From positions 1 through 22,539 of the forward strand of contig DIFU01000121.1 in NCBI GenBank assembly GCA_002419285.1: a stretch of DNA of 22,539 nucleotides. Direction: 5' to 3'. The translations under genes and the position numbers were made by a program. A model generated the notes under the pieces. It worked only from the letters and a program-made list of their open reading frames with translations. It was not told the origin of the DNA and did no database searches. The stretch comes from Prolixibacteraceae bacterium UBA5740. GTDB lineage: Bacteria; Bacteroidota; Bacteroidia; Bacteroidales; Prolixibacteraceae. Within the stretch, counting starts at the first letter, position 1. Each line of letters starts with the position of its first letter. Of the stretch, positions 8,099-15,116 are shown in pieces.

Positions 8099-8957
8099 TT
8101 TCGTGATTTTTTGGTTGTTTTGATTTGGTTGCTTCATGCATGCCCAGGAGAAGAGAGGGAAGGAGAATGAAGACTGAAGGCACGCTATACAGGAATCCTT
8201 TTGTTTTTGCCGGATAGGATTCATTCGACACTTTGGTGTTTAAGCCCACTTCGTCAAACGGAACCGGTGACAGGTATAATGAACTGGTTCCGCCGGCGGT
8301 TTTTTCACCAAAGATCTGCGGGATATAAGAATCCGGACTTTCCGAGATCCTCCGGTGTGCTTCAGCAATTAATTCCCTTCGGGTACCAAAGAACAAGGCA
8401 TCTCCACATGTTTCGGCACATACTGGTATTTCACCGTTTTGTACCCTGTCGAAACACATATCACATTTCTGAATAATTGGATTAGAGCTTTGAAAATCAA
8501 ATTTGGGAACATCAAAAGGACAAGAAATCATGCAATAACGGCAGCCCATACATTTATCGGCTCTCCAAATTACCGGACCTTCCTTGGTCTTGTACATTGC
8601 CTGTGTCAGACAGGCTGAGGCACAAGCGGGCTCGTTGCAGTGCATACAGGCATGACGCACCAGCATTTCTCCCTGGGAAGTTTCGTATTTGTTGATTACA
8701 CTTCGCTGGGTAATGCTTGTTTTACGAACTACCCCCACTTCCGCATCGTCCTCCGGTTCTGGAAAACCATGGGCTTTGGCACAGGCCTTCTCACATGCCC
8801 TACAGCCTATACAAATTGTCGAGTCATAAAGGAATCCGTAAAATTCGGTGTCATTCTCCCTGGCTGCTTCAGCAGGTGATCCCAAACTTTCCAATCCTGT
8901 TAATGTTAACCCGGCAACTCCGACAGTCTTAAAAAAGTTGCGTCGATTGATACTCAT
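8091..8957 (-). CDS. Tat-exported four-cluster ferredoxin subunit (HybA/DmsB type)
   Basis: A 288-residue protein with a twin-arginine signal (INRRNFFKTVGVAG, likely cleaved near residue 32), followed by four complete [4Fe-4S] cysteine sets. These are C49/C52/C55/C59, C104/C107/C112/C116, C136/C139/C142/C146 and C165/C168/C180/C184 (the last with the long CX11C spacing normal in this family). A hydrophobic C-terminal segment (about 257-273) would anchor it on the periplasmic face, as in HybA. It wires electrons between the NrfD-type membrane subunit, whose start codon overlaps its stop, and an unidentified catalytic or carrier partner. No hydrogenase, molybdopterin enzyme or cytochrome gene is adjacent, which is unusual for this subunit pair. 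Confidence 0.95.
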   Translation of the reverse strand: MSINRRNFFKTVGVAGLTLTGLESLGSPAEAARENDTEFYGFLYDSTICIGCRACEKACAKAHGFPEPEDDAEVGVVRKTSITQRSVINKYETSQGEMLVRHACMHCNEPACASACLTQAMYKTKEGPVIWRADKCMGCRYCMISCPFDVPKFDFQSSNPIIQKCDMCFDRVQNGEIPVCAETCGDALFFGTRRELIAEAHRRISESPDSYIPQIFGEKTAGGTSSLYLSPVPFDEVGLNTKVSNESYPAKTKGFLYSVPSVFILLPSLLLGMHEATKSKQPKNHEND

Positions 8958-8993
8958 GATGTAAGTTTTATGTTAGAATTTAAGTTGATTTGG

Positions 8994-10673
8994 TTACCTG
9001 TTCACGTCGATAAAATTGGTCTGAAAGTCTTCCCAGATTTCAGGTCCGAGGTTGGCAAGAACCTGGTCGGTGATTTCGCCGCCGTCTTGCAATACCACAT
9101 GTTGGTATACACCTGCATTGCGGTAAACTGATGCGGCAATAAAGTCCTTCAACCGAGTGAATTCATCCGAAAGCCAGTCTTTATATTTCTCGCCCATCAG
9201 CATAAACTGGCTCTCCCTGAACCAATTCCGGGGCTCAACCATATATACCCAACCCTCTGCATGTGGTGCTTCGTTAAGCAAGGATGACTTACTTAAGAGA
9301 AGTTGGTTTGACTGTTTGATTGTTCCTGATACAGGAGAATAAATATCCAATTGTTTGCCATCACGGATGATCGACAAAAGCTTTTCACCTTTCCGAACGG
9401 TATCACCTTCATTCTTCATAACCACCCTGGTAATCTGGCCAGTTATATGCTGAATGAAATCATCCAACCCAACTCTTATGCTACCATCTTTTTCCATGAA
9501 AGCCCAGGTATGGGTTTTATCGTACATTAAACCAGCAGGTGCAAGAATGGATTCTTCAGTCAGGGCGGCATGAATCACAGGATTTCCTTCGACCTGAACC
9601 AGGTTCCGGCTTTGTTTATACATACCGTAACCGAAAATTGCGACACCTGACAAAACCAAAATCCCAAGCACTATCAACCAGGTGTATTTACCGGATGCCG
9701 AATCAACCACTTCTTCCAAAGCAATTGGAACGTTCATCGCTTCCAGGTTGGATGCCTTTTCACTGGATAACAGTTCAGAAAATCCATTCATGCCAAGGAT
9801 TGATTGGCCATCCTCATTGATCCAAGCCAGAAAGGATTTCGCAACTTCACTCTCAGGCGCAGCACTCATTACAGCGTAAATGCTACCACTTAAAGCTGCG
9901 GGATATTTGCCAATCCAGATTCCTCTTGTGAAGTCTGCCAGAGAGGAATAGATATTTTCAAATTCATCGATTTTACCATTTCTGTTTTTATCGATTGGTA
10001 AAATGAAAAAACTTCCGTTGTTGGTCTCCCATGCTTCCGCAGGAATATCCGTAAGCCTGCATAAGCCAATCGACAGCTTGTCGGAATTCACGGTAGCCAG
10101 CATGCCAGAAGGCTCAGCGATCAGTTTTCCATTAAAAGGTTCCGGTTCAACACGGGCAAATCCGGCAAAACTTTCCTTTACATGGAGGTCGTCGAGACAA
10201 ATCAAGGACACCGGGGTATTATCTTCAATCCCCAAAAGGGTGCCCCAGGTCATGCTTTCCTCAGATAAAAGAGCATGGAATTTTTCACTGTTGATGCCAA
10301 CTTCCTTGATTCGGGACAAGAATGGATTGGAAGTGCTGATAACTGGAACAACAGCGTCCCGACCAACAACCATTTTCCACAATCCCGGATCCCTTACCAA
10401 AGATTGAGATGAACCGGTTACCAATAGAATTTCCTGACCACCAACCAGTGATTGTTCGTTGGTTGATACCAGGGAAATATCAGCACTTTTGAAAGAGTTG
10501 CTGAACTGCTCCGTCCAGCTCTTGGCGAGACCCATTAGCTCGGGCGATGTTTTAATTACGAGTGATCCATTTTCGGGAGTCTGATCAACAGAATTTTCTC
10601 CTTCGGCACTATTTCCTGCGAAAGTAAAAACCGTCAGGAAAAATCCGATCAGTAAGTAAGAAATGGTTTTCAT
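8994..10673 (-). CDS. Fusion: PstS-like periplasmic binding domain, membrane helix, GcvH-like domain
   Basis: A 559-residue protein. It has a signal peptide or anchor (about 1-22) and a periplasmic region (30-320) resembling PstS-type substrate-binding proteins, with DKNRNGKIDEFENIYSSLAD (228-247) and RGIWIGKYPAAL (250-261). A membrane helix follows (about 329-350) and then a GcvH-like domain (about 383-480), including VGLDDFIQHITGQI, VRKGEKLLSI and YSPVSGTI. Lys440 sits in the hairpin, offset by one from the GcvH lipoyl-Lys, as in the paralogue at 6064-6786. The tail VLQDGGEI plus EIWEDFQTNF (527-554) repeats that paralogue's tail. Topology puts the binding domain outside and the H-like domain in the cytoplasm. 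It is the first gene of the operon and lies 36 bp before the ferredoxin gene. Ligand (phosphate or another oxyanion) and role are unknown. Confidence 0.82.
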   Translation of the reverse strand: MKTISYLLIGFFLTVFTFAGNSAEGENSVDQTPENGSLVIKTSPELMGLAKSWTEQFSNSFKSADISLVSTNEQSLVGGQEILLVTGSSQSLVRDPGLWKMVVGRDAVVPVISTSNPFLSRIKEVGINSEKFHALLSEESMTWGTLLGIEDNTPVSLICLDDLHVKESFAGFARVEPEPFNGKLIAEPSGMLATVNSDKLSIGLCRLTDIPAEAWETNNGSFFILPIDKNRNGKIDEFENIYSSLADFTRGIWIGKYPAALSGSIYAVMSAAPESEVAKSFLAWINEDGQSILGMNGFSELLSSEKASNLEAMNVPIALEEVVDSASGKYTWLIVLGILVLSGVAIFGYGMYKQSRNLVQVEGNPVIHAALTEESILAPAGLMYDKTHTWAFMEKDGSIRVGLDDFIQHITGQITRVVMKNEGDTVRKGEKLLSIIRDGKQLDIYSPVSGTIKQSNQLLLSKSSLLNEAPHAEGWVYMVEPRNWFRESQFMLMGEKYKDWLSDEFTRLKDFIAASVYRNAGVYQHVVLQDGGEITDQVLANLGPEIWEDFQTNFIDVNR

Positions 10674-10741
10674 GATTGCAAGTATTTATTGTTCTTATAT
10701 GATTTCACTTTTGGTAGTATCGGCTACCCGCAATATCATTA

Positions 10742-10758
10742 GTCAATATTGATGCCAA
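10742..10758 (-). promoter_or_regulatory. Putative sigma-54 (-24/-12) promoter of the redox operon
   Basis: Read on the minus strand, the site is TTGGCATCAATATTGAC, against the RpoN consensus YTGGCACGRNNNTTGCW. The -24 half (TTGGCA) is exact and the spacing is right, but the -12 half reads TTGA where GC is normally invariant, so activity is not certain. The start would fall near 10731, giving a leader of about 58 nt before the ATG at 10673. The presence of an NtrC-type regulator with an intact GAFTGA loop downstream supports the reading. No better Bacteroidota housekeeping promoter was found upstream of 10673. Confidence 0.4.
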
Positions 10759-10821
10759 TCATTTTTTGATATCCTATAATACTCATTATCATTATATTAT
10801 AAACCTTAATGCTTATTAATG

Positions 10822-10839
10822 CAACACTGTATAGTGTTG
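10822..10839. promoter_or_regulatory. Palindrome CAACACT-GTAT-AGTGTTG, candidate activator-binding site
   Basis: Perfect 7-bp arms around a 4-bp spacer. Its centre is about 100 bp upstream of the start expected from the -24/-12-like element, the usual distance for an NtrC-family upstream activator sequence. A T6 run follows on the plus strand, but no plus-strand gene ends here, so a terminator role is unlikely. Binding by the local regulator is inference. Confidence 0.4.
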
Positions 10840-10927
10840 ATTTTTTAAACACTCAGACTGCCTTTTTTAGTTTAATGCCTGTTCTTCTGCACTTTAGGTC
10901 GTGTGTTGATTTTTTCATCTGTGTTGA
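10834..10927 (+). repeat. Three direct copies of GTGTTGA upstream of the redox operon
   Basis: Copies begin at 10834, 10903 and 10921. The first two share 13 bases (GTGTTGATTTTTT); the third reads GTGTTGAATTT. The first is the right arm of the palindrome at 10822-10839. They could be half-sites for a DNA-binding protein, but the AT-rich background makes chance recurrence possible. Confidence 0.4.
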
Positions 10928-11097
10928 ATTTATTAACTTTTAGCTTATATGTGTCTGTTTTTCTGTCACTTACAAAACATCTATAATCGCACCTCAGGCC
11001 AACAATAAACATCATTGCGGATTCACGCATACACTGTCTTTCATAATGAACTCTCAATTGAATAAACCGATTTGTGAATTCACAGGATAGCTTCAAT

Positions 11098-11128
11098 CTT
11101 GGTCAAGTTGAAAAATACCCTAATTTTG
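11098..11128 (+). promoter_or_regulatory. Bacteroidota-type promoter for the adenosine kinase gene
   Basis: An exact -7 box TAATTTTG (11121-11128, consensus TAnnTTTG) is preceded after 19 bp by a -33 element ending TTG (CTTG, 11098-11101). Transcription would begin near 11135, leaving a leader of about 120 nt before the ATG at 11255. The leader contains no riboswitch I can recognise. Confidence 0.55.
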
Positions 11129-11254
11129 CAGCGTTTTATACAGTATTAATTGATTCATAACAGATGTGACGACCGCGGTGTCATTTGCCTGGTTCTTTTC
11201 AATCTGTAGGTCGCAAATCTGTCTGATTCACTATTCTCTTAAAATAAATTCAAA

Positions 11255-12274
11255 ATGAAATATCAAGTTAAAATTCCAACACGCATTTTGGGAGTTGGCA
11301 ACGCACTTGTTGACATAATGATCGCGTTGCCAGACGATCATTTTCTTATCGACTTTGGTCTGCCTCGTGGAAGCATGACTTTGGTAGACAATGACCAATC
11401 TGAAAATATATTTGAAGCCACCAAAGCTTATCGAAAAGAAGTAACCACTGGCGGCTCAGCAGCGAACACGATACATGCACTCGCAAGTCTGGGCGTTGAT
11501 TGTGGTTATGCAGGCAAGGTGGGGAAAGATGAATTGGGAGAAGTGTTTTCATCCGAATTCCACAAAAAGAATATCAAGACGCATCTTTTCCCGGGCAATT
11601 TAAATACCGGTCGTGTAATGGCAATGGTAAGTCCCGATTCCGAAAGGACAATGGCGACCTATCTTGGTGCAGCGGCGGACCTGTACCCTACGGAGTTTAC
11701 CCAAGAACTTATGGATTTGTACGATATCCTCTATGTAGAAGGATACCTTGTACAGAATCACGACCTCATCAAAACTATCTTACAAAGAGGTTATGAATCC
11801 GGGCTCAAGGTTGCCATCGATCTTTCGAGTTTCAACATCGTTGCACAAAATTTGGAATTTCTCAAAAAAATCGTGAAAGATTATGTGCACATCGTATTTG
11901 CCAACGAAGAAGAAGCCCTCTCATTTACAGGCAAGGATCCAGAGCAAGCAATACGGGAAATCGCTGAATTGTGTGATCTCGCCATCGTCAAAACTGGCAA
12001 AAGTGGCTCCCTCGCCATGTTTAATGGTGAAATGATCAGGCTTAGTCCGGTTACAGCCAATGCCATAGATACCACGGGCGCCGGTGATACGTATGCTGCA
12101 GGTTTTTTATATGGACTCACACACGGACTTGATCTTCAGCAATGCGGTGATATTGCTTCTTTTGTTGCATCTAGGGTAGTGGAATATATGGGAGCCAAAA
12201 TACCGGATAATGAGTGGAACGGGATTTTGGAAAAAGTAAAATCCATAGAACGGAGAATCTCCCCTGCCCTCTGA
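11255..12274 (+). CDS. PfkB-family sugar/nucleoside kinase, adenosine kinase-like
   Basis: A 339-residue ribokinase-fold kinase. The N-terminal GVGNALVDIM strand, GGSAANTIHALASLG (67-80) and AGKVGKDELG match the PfkB first signature region. DTTGAGDTYAAGF (272-284) is the second signature, with the catalytic Asp278 intact. The overall pattern is that of the group usually annotated as adenosine kinase in Bacteroidota, phosphorylating adenosine (or a related nucleoside or sugar) with ATP in the cytoplasm. Substrate cannot be fixed from sequence alone. It is monocistronic, with its own promoter and a strong hairpin overlapping its 3' end, and converges on the deoxynucleoside kinase gene, another nucleoside-salvage enzyme. 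Confidence 0.88.
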   Translation: MKYQVKIPTRILGVGNALVDIMIALPDDHFLIDFGLPRGSMTLVDNDQSENIFEATKAYRKEVTTGGSAANTIHALASLGVDCGYAGKVGKDELGEVFSSEFHKKNIKTHLFPGNLNTGRVMAMVSPDSERTMATYLGAAADLYPTEFTQELMDLYDILYVEGYLVQNHDLIKTILQRGYESGLKVAIDLSSFNIVAQNLEFLKKIVKDYVHIVFANEEEALSFTGKDPEQAIREIAELCDLAIVKTGKSGSLAMFNGEMIRLSPVTANAIDTTGAGDTYAAGFLYGLTHGLDLQQCGDIASFVASRVVEYMGAKIPDNEWNGILEKVKSIERRISPAL

Positions 12275-12303
12275 TCAATCAGATCATCCTTCAGGGGAGA
12301 TTC
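12255..12303. terminator. Hairpin between convergent nucleoside kinase genes
   Basis: Perfect 12-bp arms GAATCTCCCCTG (12255-12266) and CAGGGGAGATTC (12292-12303), with a smaller nested hairpin (TCTGAT / ATCAGA) in the loop. The left arm lies inside the last codons of the adenosine kinase gene and its stop is in the loop. No T-run follows on either strand, so it may stabilise 3' ends or slow polymerase without being a classical terminator. Confidence 0.6.
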
Positions 12304-12321
12304 ACTCATGTATGGAAATGA

Positions 12322-12936
12322 TTAAAACAATCCGTACAGTTGGGCATCCACCTTGTTGATAACGGTGCTTAAGTCCTCCTTATTGGAGGCGAAGTTCAAA
12401 TCATCAACATTCACAATCAACAGTTTCCCTAAGGTGTAACTTTTAATCCAGGTTTCATAACGGTCGTTCAGTTGCCTCAGGTAATCCAGCCTTATTGAGT
12501 TTTCATACTCCCTGCCCCGTTTTTCAATCTGATTAACCAAGGTTGGGATCGACGCTTTCAGATAAATCAAAAGATCAGGAGGTTGCACGAGGCTGGTCAT
12601 CAGGTCGAACAATGTCTTATAGTTTTTAAAATCACGCGTACTCATCAATCCCATTGCGTGAAGATTCGGAGCGAATATTTCGGCATCCTCGTAAATGGTC
12701 CTGTCCTGAATAATGGTTTTCCCCGATTTACGTATTTCCAGGATCTGGTTGAACCTGGAATTCAGAAAATAAATCTGGAGATTAAATGACCATCGCTGCA
12801 TGTCATTATAAAAATCGTTGAGATACGGATTGTCATCCACATCTTCAAAATTGGGGACCCAACCATAATGTTTCGAAAGAAGTTCAGTGAGGGTTGTTTT
12901 GCCCGCCCCGATGTTACCGGCAACTGCAATATGCAT
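12322..12936 (-). CDS. Deoxynucleoside kinase (dAdo/dGuo kinase family)
   Basis: A 204-residue P-loop kinase. The Walker A motif GNIGAGKTT spans residues 7-15. QDRTIYEDAEIFA (77-89) is the family's DR[ST] motif, which contacts the nucleoside and phosphates. KRGREYENSI further on is the Arg-rich LID. Length is normal for bacterial members. It phosphorylates deoxynucleosides for dNTP salvage in the cytoplasm; purine preference is suggested by similarity to Bacteroidota enzymes but not proven. The ATG is 35 bp after the stop of the GH3-family gene on the same strand, and the two probably share a transcript. Confidence 0.92.
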   Translation of the reverse strand: MHIAVAGNIGAGKTTLTELLSKHYGWVPNFEDVDDNPYLNDFYNDMQRWSFNLQIYFLNSRFNQILEIRKSGKTIIQDRTIYEDAEIFAPNLHAMGLMSTRDFKNYKTLFDLMTSLVQPPDLLIYLKASIPTLVNQIEKRGREYENSIRLDYLRQLNDRYETWIKSYTLGKLLIVNVDDLNFASNKEDLSTVINKVDAQLYGLF

Positions 12937-12971
12937 ATTTTGTGCTTTTTTGTTTCTTAAACGAGTGTATA

Positions 12972-14486
12972 TTATTTAGTAATTATTTTGTGCAATTGAT
13001 CCAGATAATGACGATCATTTGAAAGCCTTGGTATTTTATTTTGCCCCCCTACTTTTCCACGAGCCTTCATCCACTCATAAAAAGTCCCTGAGGGAGCACT
13101 GACAACATGCGGAAGCTCAAGAGTAATGTCTTTATGCCTTTTGGCTTCATAATCCGAGTTCAGCATTTTCAAGGCGTTATCCAGACAATACGTAAATTTT
13201 TCAAGGCTCGAAGGATCTTTATCAAATTCGATGATCCATTCATGGGCCCCTTTATTATTCATCCCCATAAATACAGGGCCAGCTGTGTATTCATGGATGA
13301 TGGCGCCGGTATGTTCACAAGCAGCTTTAAGGGCTTGATCAGCATTATCGACAATGACCTCCTCCCCGAACGCATTAATAAAATGCTTGGTGCGACCTGT
13401 AATTTTTAACTTGTATGGGTATTTAGAGGTAAATTTTACCGTATCACCGATCAAATATCGCCATAATCCACCATTCGTGCTAATAACCATGGCATAATTC
13501 TCATCCACCTCCACATCCTGCAGGGTTAAAACTTTCGGATTTTCAGATCCCCACTCCGACATAGGAATAAACTCATAAAAAATTCCAAGATCAAGCATCA
13601 GAAGCATATCCTGAGTACTTGGATTGTCCTGGATGGCAAAAAAACCCTCTGATGCATTGTAAGTTTCCATATAATGCATGTCGGCAGAAGGAATGAGCTC
13701 TTTGTATTGTTCTCTGTAGGGCTGAAAATTGATGCCTCCATGAATAAACAGTTCCAGATTAGGCCAAACCTCCAGAATATTCTTCTTTCCAGTCCTTTCA
13801 AGCACTCGTTTTAACAACACGAGATACCAGGAAGGCACTCCGGCCATACCTACGACATTTTCATTAACCGATGTTTCAATGATCTTTTCAATTTTCTCCT
13901 CAAACTCTTCAATCAGAGCTATTTCAGAAGATGGAGTCCTGATAAACTGCGTCCAGAAAGGAATGTTCTCAATCAAGATGGCTGACAGATCACCATAATA
14001 GGATTTATTGCTGTAGTTATTGAGCTGTGTACTCCCTCCAAGAGTGAGTGATTTTCCCCATATCAAGTTTGTATTCGGATAATTTCTGACGTAAAGTGCA
14101 AGTACGTCTTTACCGCCCCTGAAATGACAATCTTCCAGAGCTTCGGTAGTTACCGGAATATATTTGCTTTTGTCGCTGGTAGTTCCCGAAGATTTGGCGA
14201 ACCACCTAACCTCGCCAGGCCATAAAATTTCTTTCTCCCCTGCACGAAGGCGATCCACCCAGGGCCTGATATCCTCATAGGTCTGGATTGGCACTCTTCT
14301 CTGGTATTCTTCAATCGAACCAATCTGTTCATAATTATACTTACGGCCCCATTCAGTATCCGCAGCCTTTCTTATCAGCTCAAAAAATACTTCCTTTTGG
14401 ATATCATGAGGGTATTTTGAATACAAATCAATCTGGTATATCCTTTTGACATTAAGCCAATTAATCACAGAATTCAACAGCGGCAT
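12972..14486 (-). CDS. GH3 family acyl-adenylate/amidosynthetase-like protein
   Basis: A 504-residue protein of the GH3 fold, known from plant auxin- and jasmonate-amino-acid synthetases and widespread but uncharacterised in Bacteroidota. The ATP/AMP signature is SSGTTSDKSKYIP (99-111). GGINFQPYREQY, YNASEGFF and the hinge-like YLIGDTVKFTSKYPYKLKITGR follow in family order, with a C-terminal lid domain. By family chemistry it should activate a carboxylate as an acyl-adenylate and transfer it to an amine or other nucleophile. The substrates are unknown. There is no signal peptide. A -7 box lies just upstream (14503-14510). It precedes the deoxynucleoside kinase gene, with no obvious metabolic link. 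Confidence 0.9.
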   Translation of the reverse strand: MPLLNSVINWLNVKRIYQIDLYSKYPHDIQKEVFFELIRKAADTEWGRKYNYEQIGSIEEYQRRVPIQTYEDIRPWVDRLRAGEKEILWPGEVRWFAKSSGTTSDKSKYIPVTTEALEDCHFRGGKDVLALYVRNYPNTNLIWGKSLTLGGSTQLNNYSNKSYYGDLSAILIENIPFWTQFIRTPSSEIALIEEFEEKIEKIIETSVNENVVGMAGVPSWYLVLLKRVLERTGKKNILEVWPNLELFIHGGINFQPYREQYKELIPSADMHYMETYNASEGFFAIQDNPSTQDMLLMLDLGIFYEFIPMSEWGSENPKVLTLQDVEVDENYAMVISTNGGLWRYLIGDTVKFTSKYPYKLKITGRTKHFINAFGEEVIVDNADQALKAACEHTGAIIHEYTAGPVFMGMNNKGAHEWIIEFDKDPSSLEKFTYCLDNALKMLNSDYEAKRHKDITLELPHVVSAPSGTFYEWMKARGKVGGQNKIPRLSNDRHYLDQLHKIITK

Positions 14487-14502
14487 CTAACCAATTTTTT
14501 GT

Positions 14503-14510
14503 CAAATTTA
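14503..14510 (-). promoter_or_regulatory. -7 box for the GH3-deoxynucleoside kinase transcript
   Basis: On the minus strand the site reads TAAATTTG, an exact TAnnTTTG match, 16 bp upstream of the GH3 start codon at 14486. The matching -33 element is weak. The leader would be about 10 nt. Confidence 0.4.
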
Positions 14511-14516
14511 GGAAAT

Positions 14517-14547
14517 TTTGATGGACAAGAATGAAGGCCTATATTTT
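14517..14547 (+). promoter_or_regulatory. Bacteroidota-type promoter for the CvpA gene
   Basis: A -33 element TTTG (14517-14520) is followed after 19 bp by TATATTTT (14540-14547), one mismatch from TAnnTTTG. It lies about 40 bp before the CvpA start at 14589, and its -33 region is adjacent to the divergent GH3 -7 box. Confidence 0.45.
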
Positions 14548-14588
14548 TTATACCTTTAACCAGCATTATTAACCATACTTGCCAATTT

Positions 14589-15110
14589 ATGAATTATCTG
14601 GATATCATACTCCTAATACTTCTGCTATTATCTGCGATAAACGGATTCAAAAATGGGTTTGTCGAGGAACTGGCAGGACTTGTCGCACTCATTCTTGGAA
14701 TTTGGGCTGCAATTAAATTCTCTGCAGTTCTTGGTGGTTATATCACCGAGACCTTTCAACTGGATGGAAAATATGTAAATATCCTTGCTTTCATCGGCAT
14801 CTTCATTTTTGTAATTATCCTGATCAACATTATCGGAGCTCTCATAAGCAATCTTGTAAAAGCCATAAAGTTAAACTTCATCAATCGCTTTGCCGGATTG
14901 TTCTTTGGAGCACTCAAGGGTATTCTCATCCTGAGCGTGTTTCTGGTTGTGATCAACAAGATTGACCAAGACGTCCACCTGATCCCGGTAGAAGCAAAAA
15001 ACAACTCAAGGATGTTTAAACCGGCTAAAGATTTTGCTCCCTCAGTATTTCCATTTCTCGACTTTTGGGGTGATATCAATAAAGAAGACACAACGGGGAA
15101 CCTTCAATAG
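14589..15110 (+). CDS. CvpA family inner-membrane protein
   Basis: A 173-residue protein with four membrane helices (roughly residues 3-20, 28-50, 62-88 and 100-122), and a short polar C-terminal tail. The start MNYLDIILLILLLLSAINGFKNGF and the GF-x-EEL segment are the CvpA family pattern (colicin V production in E. coli; the molecular role is still poorly defined, with links to envelope integrity). Length is typical. It is followed 6 bp later by the ATP-grasp-like gene, so the two form a tight pair. Confidence 0.9.
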   Translation: MNYLDIILLILLLLSAINGFKNGFVEELAGLVALILGIWAAIKFSAVLGGYITETFQLDGKYVNILAFIGIFIFVIILINIIGALISNLVKAIKLNFINRFAGLFFGALKGILILSVFLVVINKIDQDVHLIPVEAKNNSRMFKPAKDFAPSVFPFLDFWGDINKEDTTGNLQ

Positions 15111-15116
15111 CCCGGG

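Larger units (their letters stand above)
10674..11097. other. Intergenic region between divergent operons
   Basis: No convincing gene. The minus-strand frame 10872-11096 (74 codons) is cysteine- and arginine-rich, has no recognisable family and shows no sign of selection that I can see. The region carries a -24/-12-like element (10742-10758), a short palindrome (10822-10839) and three GTGTTGA copies, each listed separately. It is strongly AT-rich, as expected of a regulatory region between the redox operon (-) and the adenosine kinase gene (+). Confidence 0.5.

Noticed and set aside
8096..8224. N-terminal extension of the NrfD-type protein to the ATG at 8224
   Set aside because: It would overlap the ferredoxin coding region by 134 bp in another frame and adds residues unlike the family; the ATG at 8098 gives a normal N-terminus and an 8-bp coupling overlap.
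10872..11096. 74-codon minus-strand frame between the divergent operons
   Set aside because: Unusual composition, no family, and it overlaps the adenosine kinase promoter region and repeats; chance frame most likely.
11170..11200. Dyad around ACCGCGGT in the adenosine kinase leader, considered as riboswitch or operator
   Set aside because: The palindrome has no loop for an RNA hairpin, the flanks pair only with a bulge, and no known riboswitch core is present.
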